Assembly (NCBI GenBank): GCA_946547105.1
Contig: CAMNOV010000001.1
Location: forward strand, 1 to 64,000
DNA length: 64,000 nucleotides
From: an uncultured Clostridia bacterium
GTDB lineage: Bacteria > Bacillota > Clostridia > Oscillospirales > Oscillospiraceae
Reading direction: 5' to 3'
Part shown: one piece after another, positions 10,793 to 20,246 of the stretch
Layout of the letters: the number at the start of each line of letters is the position of its first letter
Position numbering within the stretch: the stretch's first letter is position 1
Notes under the pieces: generated by a model
The model's input: only the letters and a program-made list of their open reading frames with translations
What the model was told of the DNA's origin: nothing
Databases searched by the model: none
Translations under genes and position numbers: made by a program

Positions 10793-11578
10793 ATGGAAAA
10801 TCCAAGCTTTTTTCTGGAAGGCGTCGTTCGCGATAAAAACGAACTGCAGGACTTTGAAGGCCCTCTCAGCCTGATCTTGATGCTTCTGCAGAAAAATAAA
10901 ATAGAGATCCGCGATATCAAGATCGCGGAGATCCTGGACCAGTATCTGGCCTATCTGGATCAGATGCAGCAGATGGATCTGGACGTTGCCAGTGAATTCG
11001 TCCAGATGGCCTCGCATCTGCTATATATCAAGACCAAATCTCTACTCACCGGCGACGATGAGGAAGTCTCGGAACTGGAGCTGCTGAAAGCTTCGCTGGA
11101 GCAGTTAAAGAGCAAAGACGTATACGAAGCGGTCAAGCAGGTGACGCCGGAACTGAAGCGAGCGTCGGAACTCGGCCTGCTGTATTTTGTCAAGCTGCCG
11201 GAGCCGATGCCAAAACAGGCACGGCTATACGAATATAAGCACGAACCGGTCGATCTGCTGCGTGCGATGCTCGGCGTGTATGCCCGCGGTATCAAAACTC
11301 CCGAAACGGATTTGCTCAGCCCCGCTATCCCGCGGCGCATCACCTACAGCGTGCGTGATAAGAGCCGCCAGATCCTGACCGGACTTCGGCAGCGGAAAAG
11401 CTCTTTGAAAAGCCTTTACTTGGCCTGCGCCAGCCGCTCGGAAGTGGTGGCGACCTTTCTCTCCATCCTTGAGCTTTGCAGCATGGGCAGTATAAAACTC
11501 ATCCGCGCCGACGATGATTATACCGTTGAGTTCTCCGGCGGCGACATGGATGAAATTCTGGAACGGATCGAAGAATAA
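10793..11578 (+). CDS. scpA: Segregation and condensation protein A
   Basis: LQDFEGPLSLILMLLQKNKIEIRDIKI; adjacent to scpB. Confidence 0.93.
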   Translation: MENPSFFLEGVVRDKNELQDFEGPLSLILMLLQKNKIEIRDIKIAEILDQYLAYLDQMQQMDLDVASEFVQMASHLLYIKTKSLLTGDDEEVSELELLKASLEQLKSKDVYEAVKQVTPELKRASELGLLYFVKLPEPMPKQARLYEYKHEPVDLLRAMLGVYARGIKTPETDLLSPAIPRRITYSVRDKSRQILTGLRQRKSSLKSLYLACASRSEVVATFLSILELCSMGSIKLIRADDDYTVEFSGGDMDEILERIEE

Positions 11579-11580
11579 GC

Positions 11581-12183
11581 ATGATTGATTTGAAATCCGC
11601 CGTTGAGGCGGTCCTGTTTGCGGCCGGTGAGCCGGTTCCCGTCGCGCGTCTTTCATTGATCCTCGGCGCCGGAGAAGAAGACGTTCTTCTGGCCGGACGC
11701 GAGCTGGCCGATCAATTCGAGCGTGAGCAGCGCGGGATCCGTGTACTGCGTCTTGGAGACAAGCTGCAGATGTGCTCAGCGCCAGAGTATGCGCCCGTCA
11801 TCATCAAAGCCCTGGAACAACGCAAACCGCCGATGCTCTCGCAGCCCGCGCTGGAGACGCTGGCGATCGTGGCATATTTTCAGCCGGTCACCCGTGCCTA
11901 TATCGACCAGGTGCGCGGCGTGGACAGCTCCTATACCGTCAGTATGCTCAATGAACGCGGATTGATCGAAATCTGCGGCAGGCTTGAAGTCCCGGGCCGA
12001 CCGTCTCTCTTTCGGACGACAGACCAGTTTCTGCGCACCTTCGGCCTGCAGAAGCTGGAGGATCTGCCTCATCTGCCGGACATGACGCAGAGCGACGGCG
12101 TTGATAAGCTGCAAAAGGCGATCGACGATCTGCAGAATACCGCGGATGGACAGCTGATGATGGAAGGCATGGAGGAAACATAA
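11581..12183 (+). CDS. scpB: Segregation and condensation protein B
   Basis: AVEAVLFAAGEPV, LETLAIVAYFQPVTRAYIDQVRGVDS. Confidence 0.95.
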   Translation: MIDLKSAVEAVLFAAGEPVPVARLSLILGAGEEDVLLAGRELADQFEREQRGIRVLRLGDKLQMCSAPEYAPVIIKALEQRKPPMLSQPALETLAIVAYFQPVTRAYIDQVRGVDSSYTVSMLNERGLIEICGRLEVPGRPSLFRTTDQFLRTFGLQKLEDLPHLPDMTQSDGVDKLQKAIDDLQNTADGQLMMEGMEET

Positions 12184-12202
12184 ATCAAGCGGGGGTGATG
12201 TC

Positions 12203-12964
12203 TTGGTAGGCTGGATCATACTCGGCGTCATTGTCCTGATACTCACAGGCATCAACCTGATCCGTATCGGAGCAGATATCTCCTATGAGGGCGGCGTGTT
12301 CAGCCTCTCGGCCAAGGTGGCCGGCGTGATGCTGCAGCTGCTGCCAAAGCAGGATAAGGGTGAACCGAAGCCAAAAAAAGAAAAGAAACCGAAAAAGAAG
12401 AAAAAGAAGAAAGAAGCAAAGCCGGAAGAGGAAAAAGATCAGTCCGAGCAGCCGAAGAAAAAGGGCCTTCCTCTCGGTATGACCAGGGAAGAGCTGTTTG
12501 ACCTCGTCAAAGCGATCCTGCATCACTTTGCGCGGTTTCCGCGCAGATTCCGCATTGACCGCTTCAAGCTGCACGCGCTGATCGCTGGCTGGGATCCTTA
12601 CAACACGGCAATGGCCTACGGATACCTCAACGAAGCGCTTTCAATTCTGCTTCCGCTGGCCAGACAGGGCTTTACCGTCAAGGAATCGGACGTTCGAACA
12701 GACGTGGATTTCACGACGGATGTGGCGTCCGTCGACTTTGCACTTGGTCTCAGCATCCGCATCGGTCAGATCGTCGGTTTTCTCCTGACTGTCGCTTTCG
12801 TCGGCGCAAAGCATGTCATCAAGAGTAAACTGCGCCAGAAAAAGGAAGCGAAAGCGGCGGCTAAAGCTGCGGCTTCCGTGCAGCCGCAGAGTGCGGAACA
12901 TACAGAGAACTTAGAAAACGAGAAAGATATTACGGCAGAGGAAAGGATGGACTCAAATGGATAA
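12203..12964 (+). CDS. DUF2953-type membrane-associated protein with poly-Lys segment
   Basis: N-terminal TM, DVDFTTDVASVDFALGLSIRIGQI; TTG start; precedes ytfJ. Confidence 0.75.
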   Translation: MVGWIILGVIVLILTGINLIRIGADISYEGGVFSLSAKVAGVMLQLLPKQDKGEPKPKKEKKPKKKKKKKEAKPEEEKDQSEQPKKKGLPLGMTREELFDLVKAILHHFARFPRRFRIDRFKLHALIAGWDPYNTAMAYGYLNEALSILLPLARQGFTVKESDVRTDVDFTTDVASVDFALGLSIRIGQIVGFLLTVAFVGAKHVIKSKLRQKKEAKAAAKAAASVQPQSAEHTENLENEKDITAEERMDSNG

Positions 12965-13346
12965 CAAGAACCCGATCGGTGAACTGATGGAAAGCACGAT
13001 GGAGAATGTCAGAAACATTCTCAAGGTCGATACGGTCGTCGGCGATCCCATTTTCACGCCCGACGGCATTACCCTGGTTCCCGTTTCCCGCATCAGCGTC
13101 GGTTTCGGCGGCGGCGGTCTGGAATTCAGCAACAAGAAAGGCGGAGAAAACCGTCCCTACGGCGGCGGCAACGCGACCGGCGTCAAGATCGACCCGATCG
13201 GTTTCCTTGTCATCAAGGAAGGGAACGTCCGCATGATCAACATCCTGCCTGCTGCCAATACCACCATCGACCGCATCATCGATCTGGTTCCCCAGGTCAT
13301 CGATCGTGTCGAGGGCTTTATCAACAAGCAGAACGAAGAATCATAA
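12957..13346 (+). CDS. ytfJ: GerW-family sporulation protein YtfJ
   Basis: NPIGELMESTMENVRNILKVDTVVGDPI...VSVGFGGGG pattern. Confidence 0.92.
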   Translation: MDNKNPIGELMESTMENVRNILKVDTVVGDPIFTPDGITLVPVSRISVGFGGGGLEFSNKKGGENRPYGGGNATGVKIDPIGFLVIKEGNVRMINILPAANTTIDRIIDLVPQVIDRVEGFINKQNEES

Positions 13347-13393
13347 TATCCGTCGATCCGGCTCATAATAAGCACTGCCCAAGATAAATAAGG

Positions 13394-14452
13394 GTGGTGC
13401 TTATTTTGAGAAATCTGATCTGTTTGCTGCTTTCGTCTCTTTTTTTCGTTTCAAATATCACTCCGGAACTTTCAGAACAACTGCCGGAGATCCGGGCGCT
13501 GAGCGCTGTCGTCATGGCCGAGACAGGAGAGATCCTGTACGAGCGGGAGCCGGACCGCATGCTGCCGATGGCCAGCACGACCAAGCTGATGACGGCGCTT
13601 GTCGTGATAGAGAGCTGCCCGCTGGATGCGATGGTCGATATCCTGCCGGAATACTGCGGGGTGGAGGGCTCGTCCCTGTATCTCAAGCCTGGAGAGCGAT
13701 ATACGGTGCGCGAGCTTTTGCAAGGTCTTCTGCTCGCCTCGGGGAATGACGCGGCTGTCGCGCTGGCCTGTTTCTGCGCCGGGAGTATCGACGCCTTTTC
13801 CGAACGGATGAATCAACGTGCGGCGGAGCTCGGCATGCGAAACAGTCATTTTCTGAATCCACACGGACTGAACGAGGCAGGTCATTGCTCTACGGCCCGG
13901 GACTTGGCTCTTCTGATGCTTGCGGCGATGGAAAACGACAGCTTTGCTGAGCTGATTTCCCGGGAAAAAGCGATTGTCGGCGGGCAGATGGTCTTGAATC
14001 ACAATAAGCTGCTGCAGAGGTATCCGGGTTGCATCGGGGGAAAGACCGGATATACGAAGGTGGCTGGGCGCTGCCTGGTCAGCTGCTGTGAGAAAGACGA
14101 TCTGCGGCTTGTATGTGTGACGCTCAATGATCCCGACGACTGGAACGATCATGCGATGCTTTATGACTGGGCCTACGAGCATTTTTCCATGTTTGTGATC
14201 AACCGGGAGAACACGCGGTATGAGATCCCGCTGCTTGGCGGAATGGCCGATAAAGCCATTGTTGTCCCTTTGGAGGAGCATAGGATCCTTCTGCCGCGAA
14301 CATCTGAACCGATCGTTGAAACGAAGCTTCCGTTTTACGCTTTTGCTCCCGTGTCTGACGGGTTTGAAGCCGGTTTCCTGCGAGTGCTGCTCAACGATCG
14401 GCTTATATGTGAGATCCCTTTGATTTATATCGATGATTATCCGATCCGATAG
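13394..14452 (+). CDS. dacF: D-alanyl-D-alanine carboxypeptidase (S11, DacF-like)
   Basis: ASTTKLMTALV (SxxK), SGNDAAVALA (SxN), KTGYTKVAG (KTG). Confidence 0.88.
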   Translation: MVLILRNLICLLLSSLFFVSNITPELSEQLPEIRALSAVVMAETGEILYEREPDRMLPMASTTKLMTALVVIESCPLDAMVDILPEYCGVEGSSLYLKPGERYTVRELLQGLLLASGNDAAVALACFCAGSIDAFSERMNQRAAELGMRNSHFLNPHGLNEAGHCSTARDLALLMLAAMENDSFAELISREKAIVGGQMVLNHNKLLQRYPGCIGGKTGYTKVAGRCLVSCCEKDDLRLVCVTLNDPDDWNDHAMLYDWAYEHFSMFVINRENTRYEIPLLGGMADKAIVVPLEEHRILLPRTSEPIVETKLPFYAFAPVSDGFEAGFLRVLLNDRLICEIPLIYIDDYPIR

Positions 14453-14460
14453 GTGAGACT

Positions 14461-15171
14461 ATGGCAGAACGACTGCAAAAAATCATAGCGTCGGCGGGGC
14501 TGATGTCCCGCCGCGCCGCTGAAGAGGCCATCCGAGCCGGCCGCGTGACCTGTAATGGGCAAACCGCTTCGATCGGAGATACCGCCGATCCGTCTATGGA
14601 TGAAATCCTTCTTGACGGCAGGCCGGTCCTTATGCAGGAAGAGAAGATTTATCTGATGCTGCATAAGCCCCGCGGTGTGGTGACCACCATGAGTGACGAG
14701 CAGGGAAGAAAAACTGTTGCCGATCTTGTCAAAGACGTCGGCATACGCGTCTATCCTGTCGGGCGCCTGGATCTTGATTCCGAGGGGCTGCTGCTGATGA
14801 CCAACGACGGCAACTTTGCCAACCGTGTGATGCACCCCTCCCACGAATTCAGCAAATGCTATGAGACCTGGGTAAAAGGAGAGAACATAGAGGACGCGGT
14901 GACGGCTTTGGGCAGGCCGATGTGGATCGACGGGTATCAGATCCGATCGGCTGCCGTCCGTCTGCTTCGCCGTATCAGCGAAACGGAAGCAAAACTGTCC
15001 ATCACGATCCACGAGGGGAGAAATCGCCAGGTGCGAAAAATGTGCGAAGCTGTCGGCCTTCGCGTGACGAAACTTCTACGCGTCAGCGAGGGGAAGCTTC
15101 AGTTGGGCGAGCTTCCGTCCGGTAAATGGCGTTTTCTCACGAAAGAAGAAATCAAATCCTTTGATCTGTAA
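14461..15171 (+). CDS. Pseudouridine synthase, RsuA/RluB family
   Basis: S4 domain MAERLQKIIASAGLMSRRAAEEAI; YPVGRLDLDSEGLLLMTNDG. Confidence 0.92.
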   Translation: MAERLQKIIASAGLMSRRAAEEAIRAGRVTCNGQTASIGDTADPSMDEILLDGRPVLMQEEKIYLMLHKPRGVVTTMSDEQGRKTVADLVKDVGIRVYPVGRLDLDSEGLLLMTNDGNFANRVMHPSHEFSKCYETWVKGENIEDAVTALGRPMWIDGYQIRSAAVRLLRRISETEAKLSITIHEGRNRQVRKMCEAVGLRVTKLLRVSEGKLQLGELPSGKWRFLTKEEIKSFDL

Positions 15172-15183
15172 GGACCTACATAT

Positions 15184-16440
15184 ATGAACGACACAAATAC
15201 CACAGACTGCGATCTCGTTGTGATCGGCGGCGGCGCGGCCGGTTTGATGCTGTCCGTTACTGCCGCTGAACGCGGACTGAGCGTAATAGTACTCGACCCG
15301 AATCAGAAACTCGGGCGAAAACTGCGCATCACCGGAAAAGGCCGCTGCAATCTGACGAATCACTGCGATGTCAAAACCGTTCTGGCCAATATGCCCGGGG
15401 ACGGGCGCTTTCTATACAGTGCTTTGAGCCGCTTCACTCCCGACGACGTAATGGTCTGGTTTGAAGATCGCGGTCTGAAGCTTAAAACCGAACGCGGCAA
15501 CCGTGTCTTTCCGGTCAGCGATAACGCAAACGACGTAGCCGATCTGCTGGTGAAAGAATGCCAAAGGGCAGGCGTACACTTTCTGCGTACTAAGGCGAAG
15601 GCAATCTGCAGCGAAAACGGGCGAGTCAGCGCCGTTGTGACCGAGGATGGCACCATCAACTGCCGCGCTGCCGCCGTCTGCACGGGCGGTATGTCGTATC
15701 CTTTGACCGGTTCGACCGGCGACGGATATCGCTTTGCCAAAAGCTTCGGTCATACGGTCACTGCACCGCAGGCATCTCTGATACCGCTTGAAAGCGGTGA
15801 CGAATACTGCGCACGGATGCAGGGCTTTTCACTGAAAAACGTCAGTCTGTCTGCCTATGAGGACGATCGGCTGATCTATCGCGAGCTCGGCGAAATGCTG
15901 TTTACGCACTTCGGGGTGTCCGGTCCGCTGGTTTTGTCAGCCAGCGCTCACATGCGGCATATGGACAGCCATAAATATCGGCTGGAGATCGATCTAAAGC
16001 CCGGTCTGGACGAAAAAAAGCTGGATGCGCGGCTGCTGCGCGATTTTGAGAAATACGCCAACCGGGAATTTAAAAATGCGCTCGTCGATCTGGCGGGTCA
16101 GAGCATGATCCCCGTGCTGATCGAGCTGTCCGGCATCCCGGATGACACGAAGGTGCATGATATCACGCGCGAGCAGCGGATGCGTTTGCTGAATTTATTC
16201 AAATCCTTTCCGGTATCTGTTTCCGGAAAACGACCGATCGACGAAGCCATCATCACAGCAGGCGGCGTTGATCCGAAAGAAGTCAATCCCCGTACGATGG
16301 AATCCAAACTGATGCCCGGCCTGTATTTCGCCGGGGAGGTGTTGGATCTTGACGCCTATACCGGTGGCTTTAACCTGCAGATCGCGTGGGCCACGGCTCA
16401 TACCGCAGGACTTGCCGTATTGAAGGAGGAATACCAATGA
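15184..16440 (+). CDS. NAD(P)/FAD-dependent oxidoreductase, HI0933/YhiN-like family
   Basis: VIGGGAAGLMLSVTAAERG, GRKLRITGKGRCNLTN, GGVDPKEVNPRTMESKLMPGLYFAGEVLDLD. Confidence 0.92.
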   Translation: MNDTNTTDCDLVVIGGGAAGLMLSVTAAERGLSVIVLDPNQKLGRKLRITGKGRCNLTNHCDVKTVLANMPGDGRFLYSALSRFTPDDVMVWFEDRGLKLKTERGNRVFPVSDNANDVADLLVKECQRAGVHFLRTKAKAICSENGRVSAVVTEDGTINCRAAAVCTGGMSYPLTGSTGDGYRFAKSFGHTVTAPQASLIPLESGDEYCARMQGFSLKNVSLSAYEDDRLIYRELGEMLFTHFGVSGPLVLSASAHMRHMDSHKYRLEIDLKPGLDEKKLDARLLRDFEKYANREFKNALVDLAGQSMIPVLIELSGIPDDTKVHDITREQRMRLLNLFKSFPVSVSGKRPIDEAIITAGGVDPKEVNPRTMESKLMPGLYFAGEVLDLDAYTGGFNLQIAWATAHTAGLAVLKEEYQ

Positions 16441-17123
16441 TTGAACATTTTGCCATTGCCATCGACGGCCCTTCCGGCGCAGGAAAAAGCAGCCTCGCCC
16501 GCCGCGCCGCAGCTCATTTTGGGCTGATCTACGTCGACACCGGCGCGATCTATCGCTGCGTCGGTCTGGCGGCCAAGCGCGCCGGCATCAATACCCGCGA
16601 CGCCCAGGCTGTGCAGGCGATCCTGCCTTCGCTGGACATCCGGATGCTTTATAACGTGACAGGGGAGCAGCGCATGTATCTGGGAGATGAGGACGTCTCT
16701 TCCGATATCCGCCTGCCGGAGATCTCTATCTGCGCCTCCAACGTATCGGCTCATCCCGCGGTTCGCGCCTATTTGCTGGAGATGCAGCGCAAAATGGCGA
16801 GAGAACATAACGTCATCATGGACGGACGCGATATCGGTACGGTCGTTCTGCCGGATGCGGAATTGAAGATCTTTCTGACGGCCAGCGCAGAAGCTCGCGC
16901 CCAGCGCCGTATGCTGGAACTGCAGGGGAAGGGGATCGACACGACCTTTGAAGATGTCCTCAAGGATATTGAGCTTCGCGATTACCAGGATACGCACCGT
17001 GCGGAAGCTCCGCTGCGCCAGGCGGAGGACGCCGTGCTGCTGGATACGACAGAATTCAATTTTGACGAGAGCTTTGGGCTGCTTTGTCAGATCATCAGGG
17101 AAAGACTGGGATTGATCGGATGA
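16437..17123 (+). CDS. cmk: Cytidylate kinase
   Basis: [48 protein letters not shown]. Confidence 0.96.
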   Translation: MIEHFAIAIDGPSGAGKSSLARRAAAHFGLIYVDTGAIYRCVGLAAKRAGINTRDAQAVQAILPSLDIRMLYNVTGEQRMYLGDEDVSSDIRLPEISICASNVSAHPAVRAYLLEMQRKMAREHNVIMDGRDIGTVVLPDAELKIFLTASAEARAQRRMLELQGKGIDTTFEDVLKDIELRDYQDTHRAEAPLRQAEDAVLLDTTEFNFDESFGLLCQIIRERLGLIG

Positions 17124-19177
17124 ACGTGTTACTTGCCGAGAGCGCCGGCTTTTGCTTCGGCGTCAAGCGCTCCGTGGAAATGGCAGACAAGCTGCTGCAG
17201 GAAAACCAGTCTGTGGCCAGTCTGGGCGAGCTGATTCACAACGAGCAGGTCGTTCGGGAAATGGAAGCGAGAGGACTGCGGGTGATTCATGATCCGGCGG
17301 AAGCCTTGCCAAATGAGACGGTGATCATCCGCGCACACGGCGTTTCGGAACAGGTGCTCAATCAGCTGCAGGAACAGGGGAATCCTGTCGTGGATGCCAC
17401 CTGCCCCAAGGTCAAGGCGATCCACGCCATCGTCAGGCGTGCTTCCGAAGAAGGACGCTTTGTTATCATCGTCGGTATGCGTCATCATCCGGAAGTGGAA
17501 GGGATCCGCGGATGGTGTCAAAACTGCGAGATCTTTGAAAATGCACAGGAATTGGAAAACTGGCTGGAAAACACGCCCAACATCTGGAATAAAGCGGTAA
17601 CGATGGTCGTTCAAACGACTCAAACACAAAATAATTTCGATCAATGCGCCAAAATAATAAAAAAAAGATGTACAAATTCAAAAATATCTGATACAATATG
17701 CTCTGCTACGTCTACGCGGCAGAAGGAAGCGGCGGACTTGGCCAGTCGATGCGGGGCCATGGTCGTCATAGGCGGGAAGCACAGCGCCAACAGTATCCAT
17801 CTGGCCAAGATCTGCGCGGAACACTGTGAACACGTGCAGTTTATCGAATCGGCGGAGGAACTGGACCTGCCTGTGCTGAAAAACTTCGACACTGTGGGAC
17901 TCACGGCCGGTGCTTCCACCCCCGCGTGGATAATTAAGGAGGTAAGAAACAAAATGGACGAACTGAATGAAATCAAAGTTGAAGAAGCTCCCGAGCAGAA
18001 GGAACTTTCCTTCGACGAAATGCTGGAGGAGACTCTCAAAACCATATATAACGGCGACAAGGTCAAGGGCGTAGTTGTTGCCATCACCGGTACTGAGATC
18101 AGCGTCGACCTCGGCACCAAGTATTCCGGATTCATCCCCACTTCCGAGTTCACTGACGACGGCATCAAAGTCGAAGACGCTGTTAAGGTCGGCGACGAGA
18201 TCGAGGCCGTTGTCGTACGCGTCAACGACGTGGAAGGCACTGCTCAGCTGAGCAAGAAGCGCCTGGACGCCGCCAAGAGCTGGAATGATGTGGAAGCCGC
18301 TGCGGAAGACGGCACCGTTCTGGAAGGTGTTGTTACGGAAGAGAATAAGGGCGGCATCGTCGTCAACGTCAAGGGTGTGCGTGTTTTTGTTCCCGCCTCC
18401 CAGACCGATCTGCCGCGTGAAGCGAATCTGTCTGAGCTGATCAAGAAGACTGTTCGCCTCAAGATCACCGAGGTCAACAAGGCCCGCAAACGTGTTGTCG
18501 GTTCCATCCGCCGCGTTGCCCAGGCTGAGCGCCGCGCCCGCACGGAAGCCATCTGGAACGAGATCGAGATCGGCAAGAAGTATCACGGCACCGTCAAGTC
18601 CCTGACCAGCTACGGCGCTTTCGTCGACATCGGCGGCATCGACGGCATGGTCCATGTCTCCGAGCTGAGCTGGGGCCGCATCCACCAGCCTTCCGAGGTC
18701 GTTTCTGTCGGCGACGAAATCGACGTTTACGTCATCAACTTCGATCGTGAGAAGCGCAAGATCTCCCTCGGCTACAAGGATCCCGATGGCAACCCCTGGA
18801 CTGTTTTCACCAACAAGTACTCCGTCGGCGATGTGGCCCAGGTCAAGATCGTCAAGCTCATGGAGTTCGGCGCCTTTGCCGAAGTCGTTCCCGGTGTTGA
18901 CGGCCTGATCCATATCTCCCAGATCGCCAACCGCCGTATCGGCAAGCCCGGCGACGTGCTGACCGTCGGCGATGTGGTCGATGCCAAGATCACTGCTATC
19001 GACGAAGAGAAGCACAAGGTCTCCCTCTCCATCCGCGCTCTGTCTGAGCCGGCCCCCGCGCCCGCCGTTGAAGAGCCCGTTGAGGAAGAAGCCGCTCCCG
19101 CTGAGGACGCCCTCGTTTATGAAGTCTCCGCCACCGGCGAGGCTACCGGCGTTGCTCCCGAGGCCGACGAAGAGTAA
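17120..19177 (+). CDS. ispH-rpsA: Bifunctional 4-hydroxy-3-methylbut-2-enyl diphosphate reductase (IspH) / ribosomal protein S1 fusion
   Basis: N-term AESAGFCFGVKRSVEMA, HGVSEQV, DATCPKV, GLTAGASTPAWII; C-term four S1 repeats. Confidence 0.95.
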   Translation: MNVLLAESAGFCFGVKRSVEMADKLLQENQSVASLGELIHNEQVVREMEARGLRVIHDPAEALPNETVIIRAHGVSEQVLNQLQEQGNPVVDATCPKVKAIHAIVRRASEEGRFVIIVGMRHHPEVEGIRGWCQNCEIFENAQELENWLENTPNIWNKAVTMVVQTTQTQNNFDQCAKIIKKRCTNSKISDTICSATSTRQKEAADLASRCGAMVVIGGKHSANSIHLAKICAEHCEHVQFIESAEELDLPVLKNFDTVGLTAGASTPAWIIKEVRNKMDELNEIKVEEAPEQKELSFDEMLEETLKTIYNGDKVKGVVVAITGTEISVDLGTKYSGFIPTSEFTDDGIKVEDAVKVGDEIEAVVVRVNDVEGTAQLSKKRLDAAKSWNDVEAAAEDGTVLEGVVTEENKGGIVVNVKGVRVFVPASQTDLPREANLSELIKKTVRLKITEVNKARKRVVGSIRRVAQAERRARTEAIWNEIEIGKKYHGTVKSLTSYGAFVDIGGIDGMVHVSELSWGRIHQPSEVVSVGDEIDVYVINFDREKRKISLGYKDPDGNPWTVFTNKYSVGDVAQVKIVKLMEFGAFAEVVPGVDGLIHISQIANRRIGKPGDVLTVGDVVDAKITAIDEEKHKVSLSIRALSEPAPAPAVEEPVEEEAAPAEDALVYEVSATGEATGVAPEADEE
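17669..17697 (+). promoter_or_regulatory. Candidate internal promoter inside the ispH part
   Basis: TGTACA-17 nt-TACAAT with extended TGa before the -10, in an unusually AT-rich coding patch. Confidence 0.45.
17936..17956 (+). promoter_or_regulatory. Internal Shine-Dalgarno plus in-frame ATG at the S1 boundary
   Basis: AAGGAGGtaagaaacaaaATG; ATG encodes the M of MDELNEIKVEEAPEQK. Confidence 0.6.
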
Positions 19178-19190
19178 TTATTCTCAATAA

Positions 19191-19226
19191 AAAAACACCT
19201 CTGATCAAATCAGAGGTGTTTTTTTC
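19191..19226 (+). terminator. Rho-independent terminator after ispH-rpsA (possibly bidirectional)
   Basis: aaacacctctgat-caa-atcagaggtgttttttt. Confidence 0.9.
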
Positions 19227-19232
19227 TGCCCT

Positions 19233-20165
19233 TTAGCCAAGCTTTTCGGTGATCCAGTTCAGCACGTCCTGGAATACTTCCTCACGGTTGGTCTCCAGCA
19301 GGATCTCGTGCCTGGCACCTGGATACAGCTTGAGGCTCACGTCCTTCACTCCGGCATCCTTGAAGGCCTGAACTGCGCGTTTGACGCCTTCTCCGTGCTC
19401 TCCGACCGGATCGTCGCCGCCAGCAATAAAGAGAACAGGCGTATTTTTGTTCATTTTAGCGATATTCTGCGGATCGGTGATAAACTTGACGCCGCCCATC
19501 ATATCGCGGAACATGCTGACCGTCGGCACAAAACCGCAGAGCGGATCGTTGATATACTTGTCGACCTCTTTGGGATCGCGGTTGAGCCAGTCACTCGGCG
19601 TACGCAGGTTTTCAATCCCCTTCGTATATGCGCCGAAAGCAACGTTATTGAGCGTTTTGCCGATCTTGCGAGGCCCGAAGATCCCCACGGCCAGCTTGGC
19701 CATGGTGTTGCCGCCGGCTACCATCGCGGGAGCCTGGTGGCCGGTGCCGCAGATGATGACAAGATCCGGCTGATCGGGGTGCAGAATCACATAGTGTCGG
19801 GTCAGAAAGCTGCCCATGCTGTGGCCGAAGAAGATATACGGAACGTCGGGATACTTTTCTGCCATCATTTTATGGAGCTTGCCAATATCGTTCAGAACAT
19901 AGTTCCAGCCGTCTTTTTCGGCAAAAATACCTTTCTCCTCGGGCGTTGTGATTGATCTTCCGTGGCCTAGGTGATCGTTGCCGACGGCGACAAAACCGTT
20001 TTGAGCGAGAAACTGCATGAAAGGATCGTATCGGTCGATGTATTCGGCAATGCCGTGCGCGATCTGTACGACGCCGCGGACTTCACCGTCCGGGACGACC
20101 ATATGCGCGTGGAGATTATTGCATCCGGTGGTGGAGGCAAAAGTAAAATCACTGGTGATCGGCAT
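19233..20165 (-). CDS. Alpha/beta hydrolase (monoacylglycerol lipase-like)
   Basis: VQIAHGIAEYIDRYD, FGHSMGSFLTRHYV nucleophile elbow, GGDDPVGEHG, GARHEIL. Confidence 0.9.
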   Translation of the reverse strand: MPITSDFTFASTTGCNNLHAHMVVPDGEVRGVVQIAHGIAEYIDRYDPFMQFLAQNGFVAVGNDHLGHGRSITTPEEKGIFAEKDGWNYVLNDIGKLHKMMAEKYPDVPYIFFGHSMGSFLTRHYVILHPDQPDLVIICGTGHQAPAMVAGGNTMAKLAVGIFGPRKIGKTLNNVAFGAYTKGIENLRTPSDWLNRDPKEVDKYINDPLCGFVPTVSMFRDMMGGVKFITDPQNIAKMNKNTPVLFIAGGDDPVGEHGEGVKRAVQAFKDAGVKDVSLKLYPGARHEILLETNREEVFQDVLNWITEKLG

Positions 20166-20202
20166 AAATAAACCTCCCTATAATCTGTTCAGTAATCGAA
20201 TG

Positions 20203-20236
20203 AAAATCTGCCGCTCTGAACAGAGCGGCAGATGAA
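20203..20236 (-). terminator. Terminator downstream of ackA
   Basis: tctgccgctctg-aa-cagagcggcaga; T-rich on the minus-strand 3' side. Confidence 0.75.
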
Positions 20237-20246
20237 AAACATGAAA

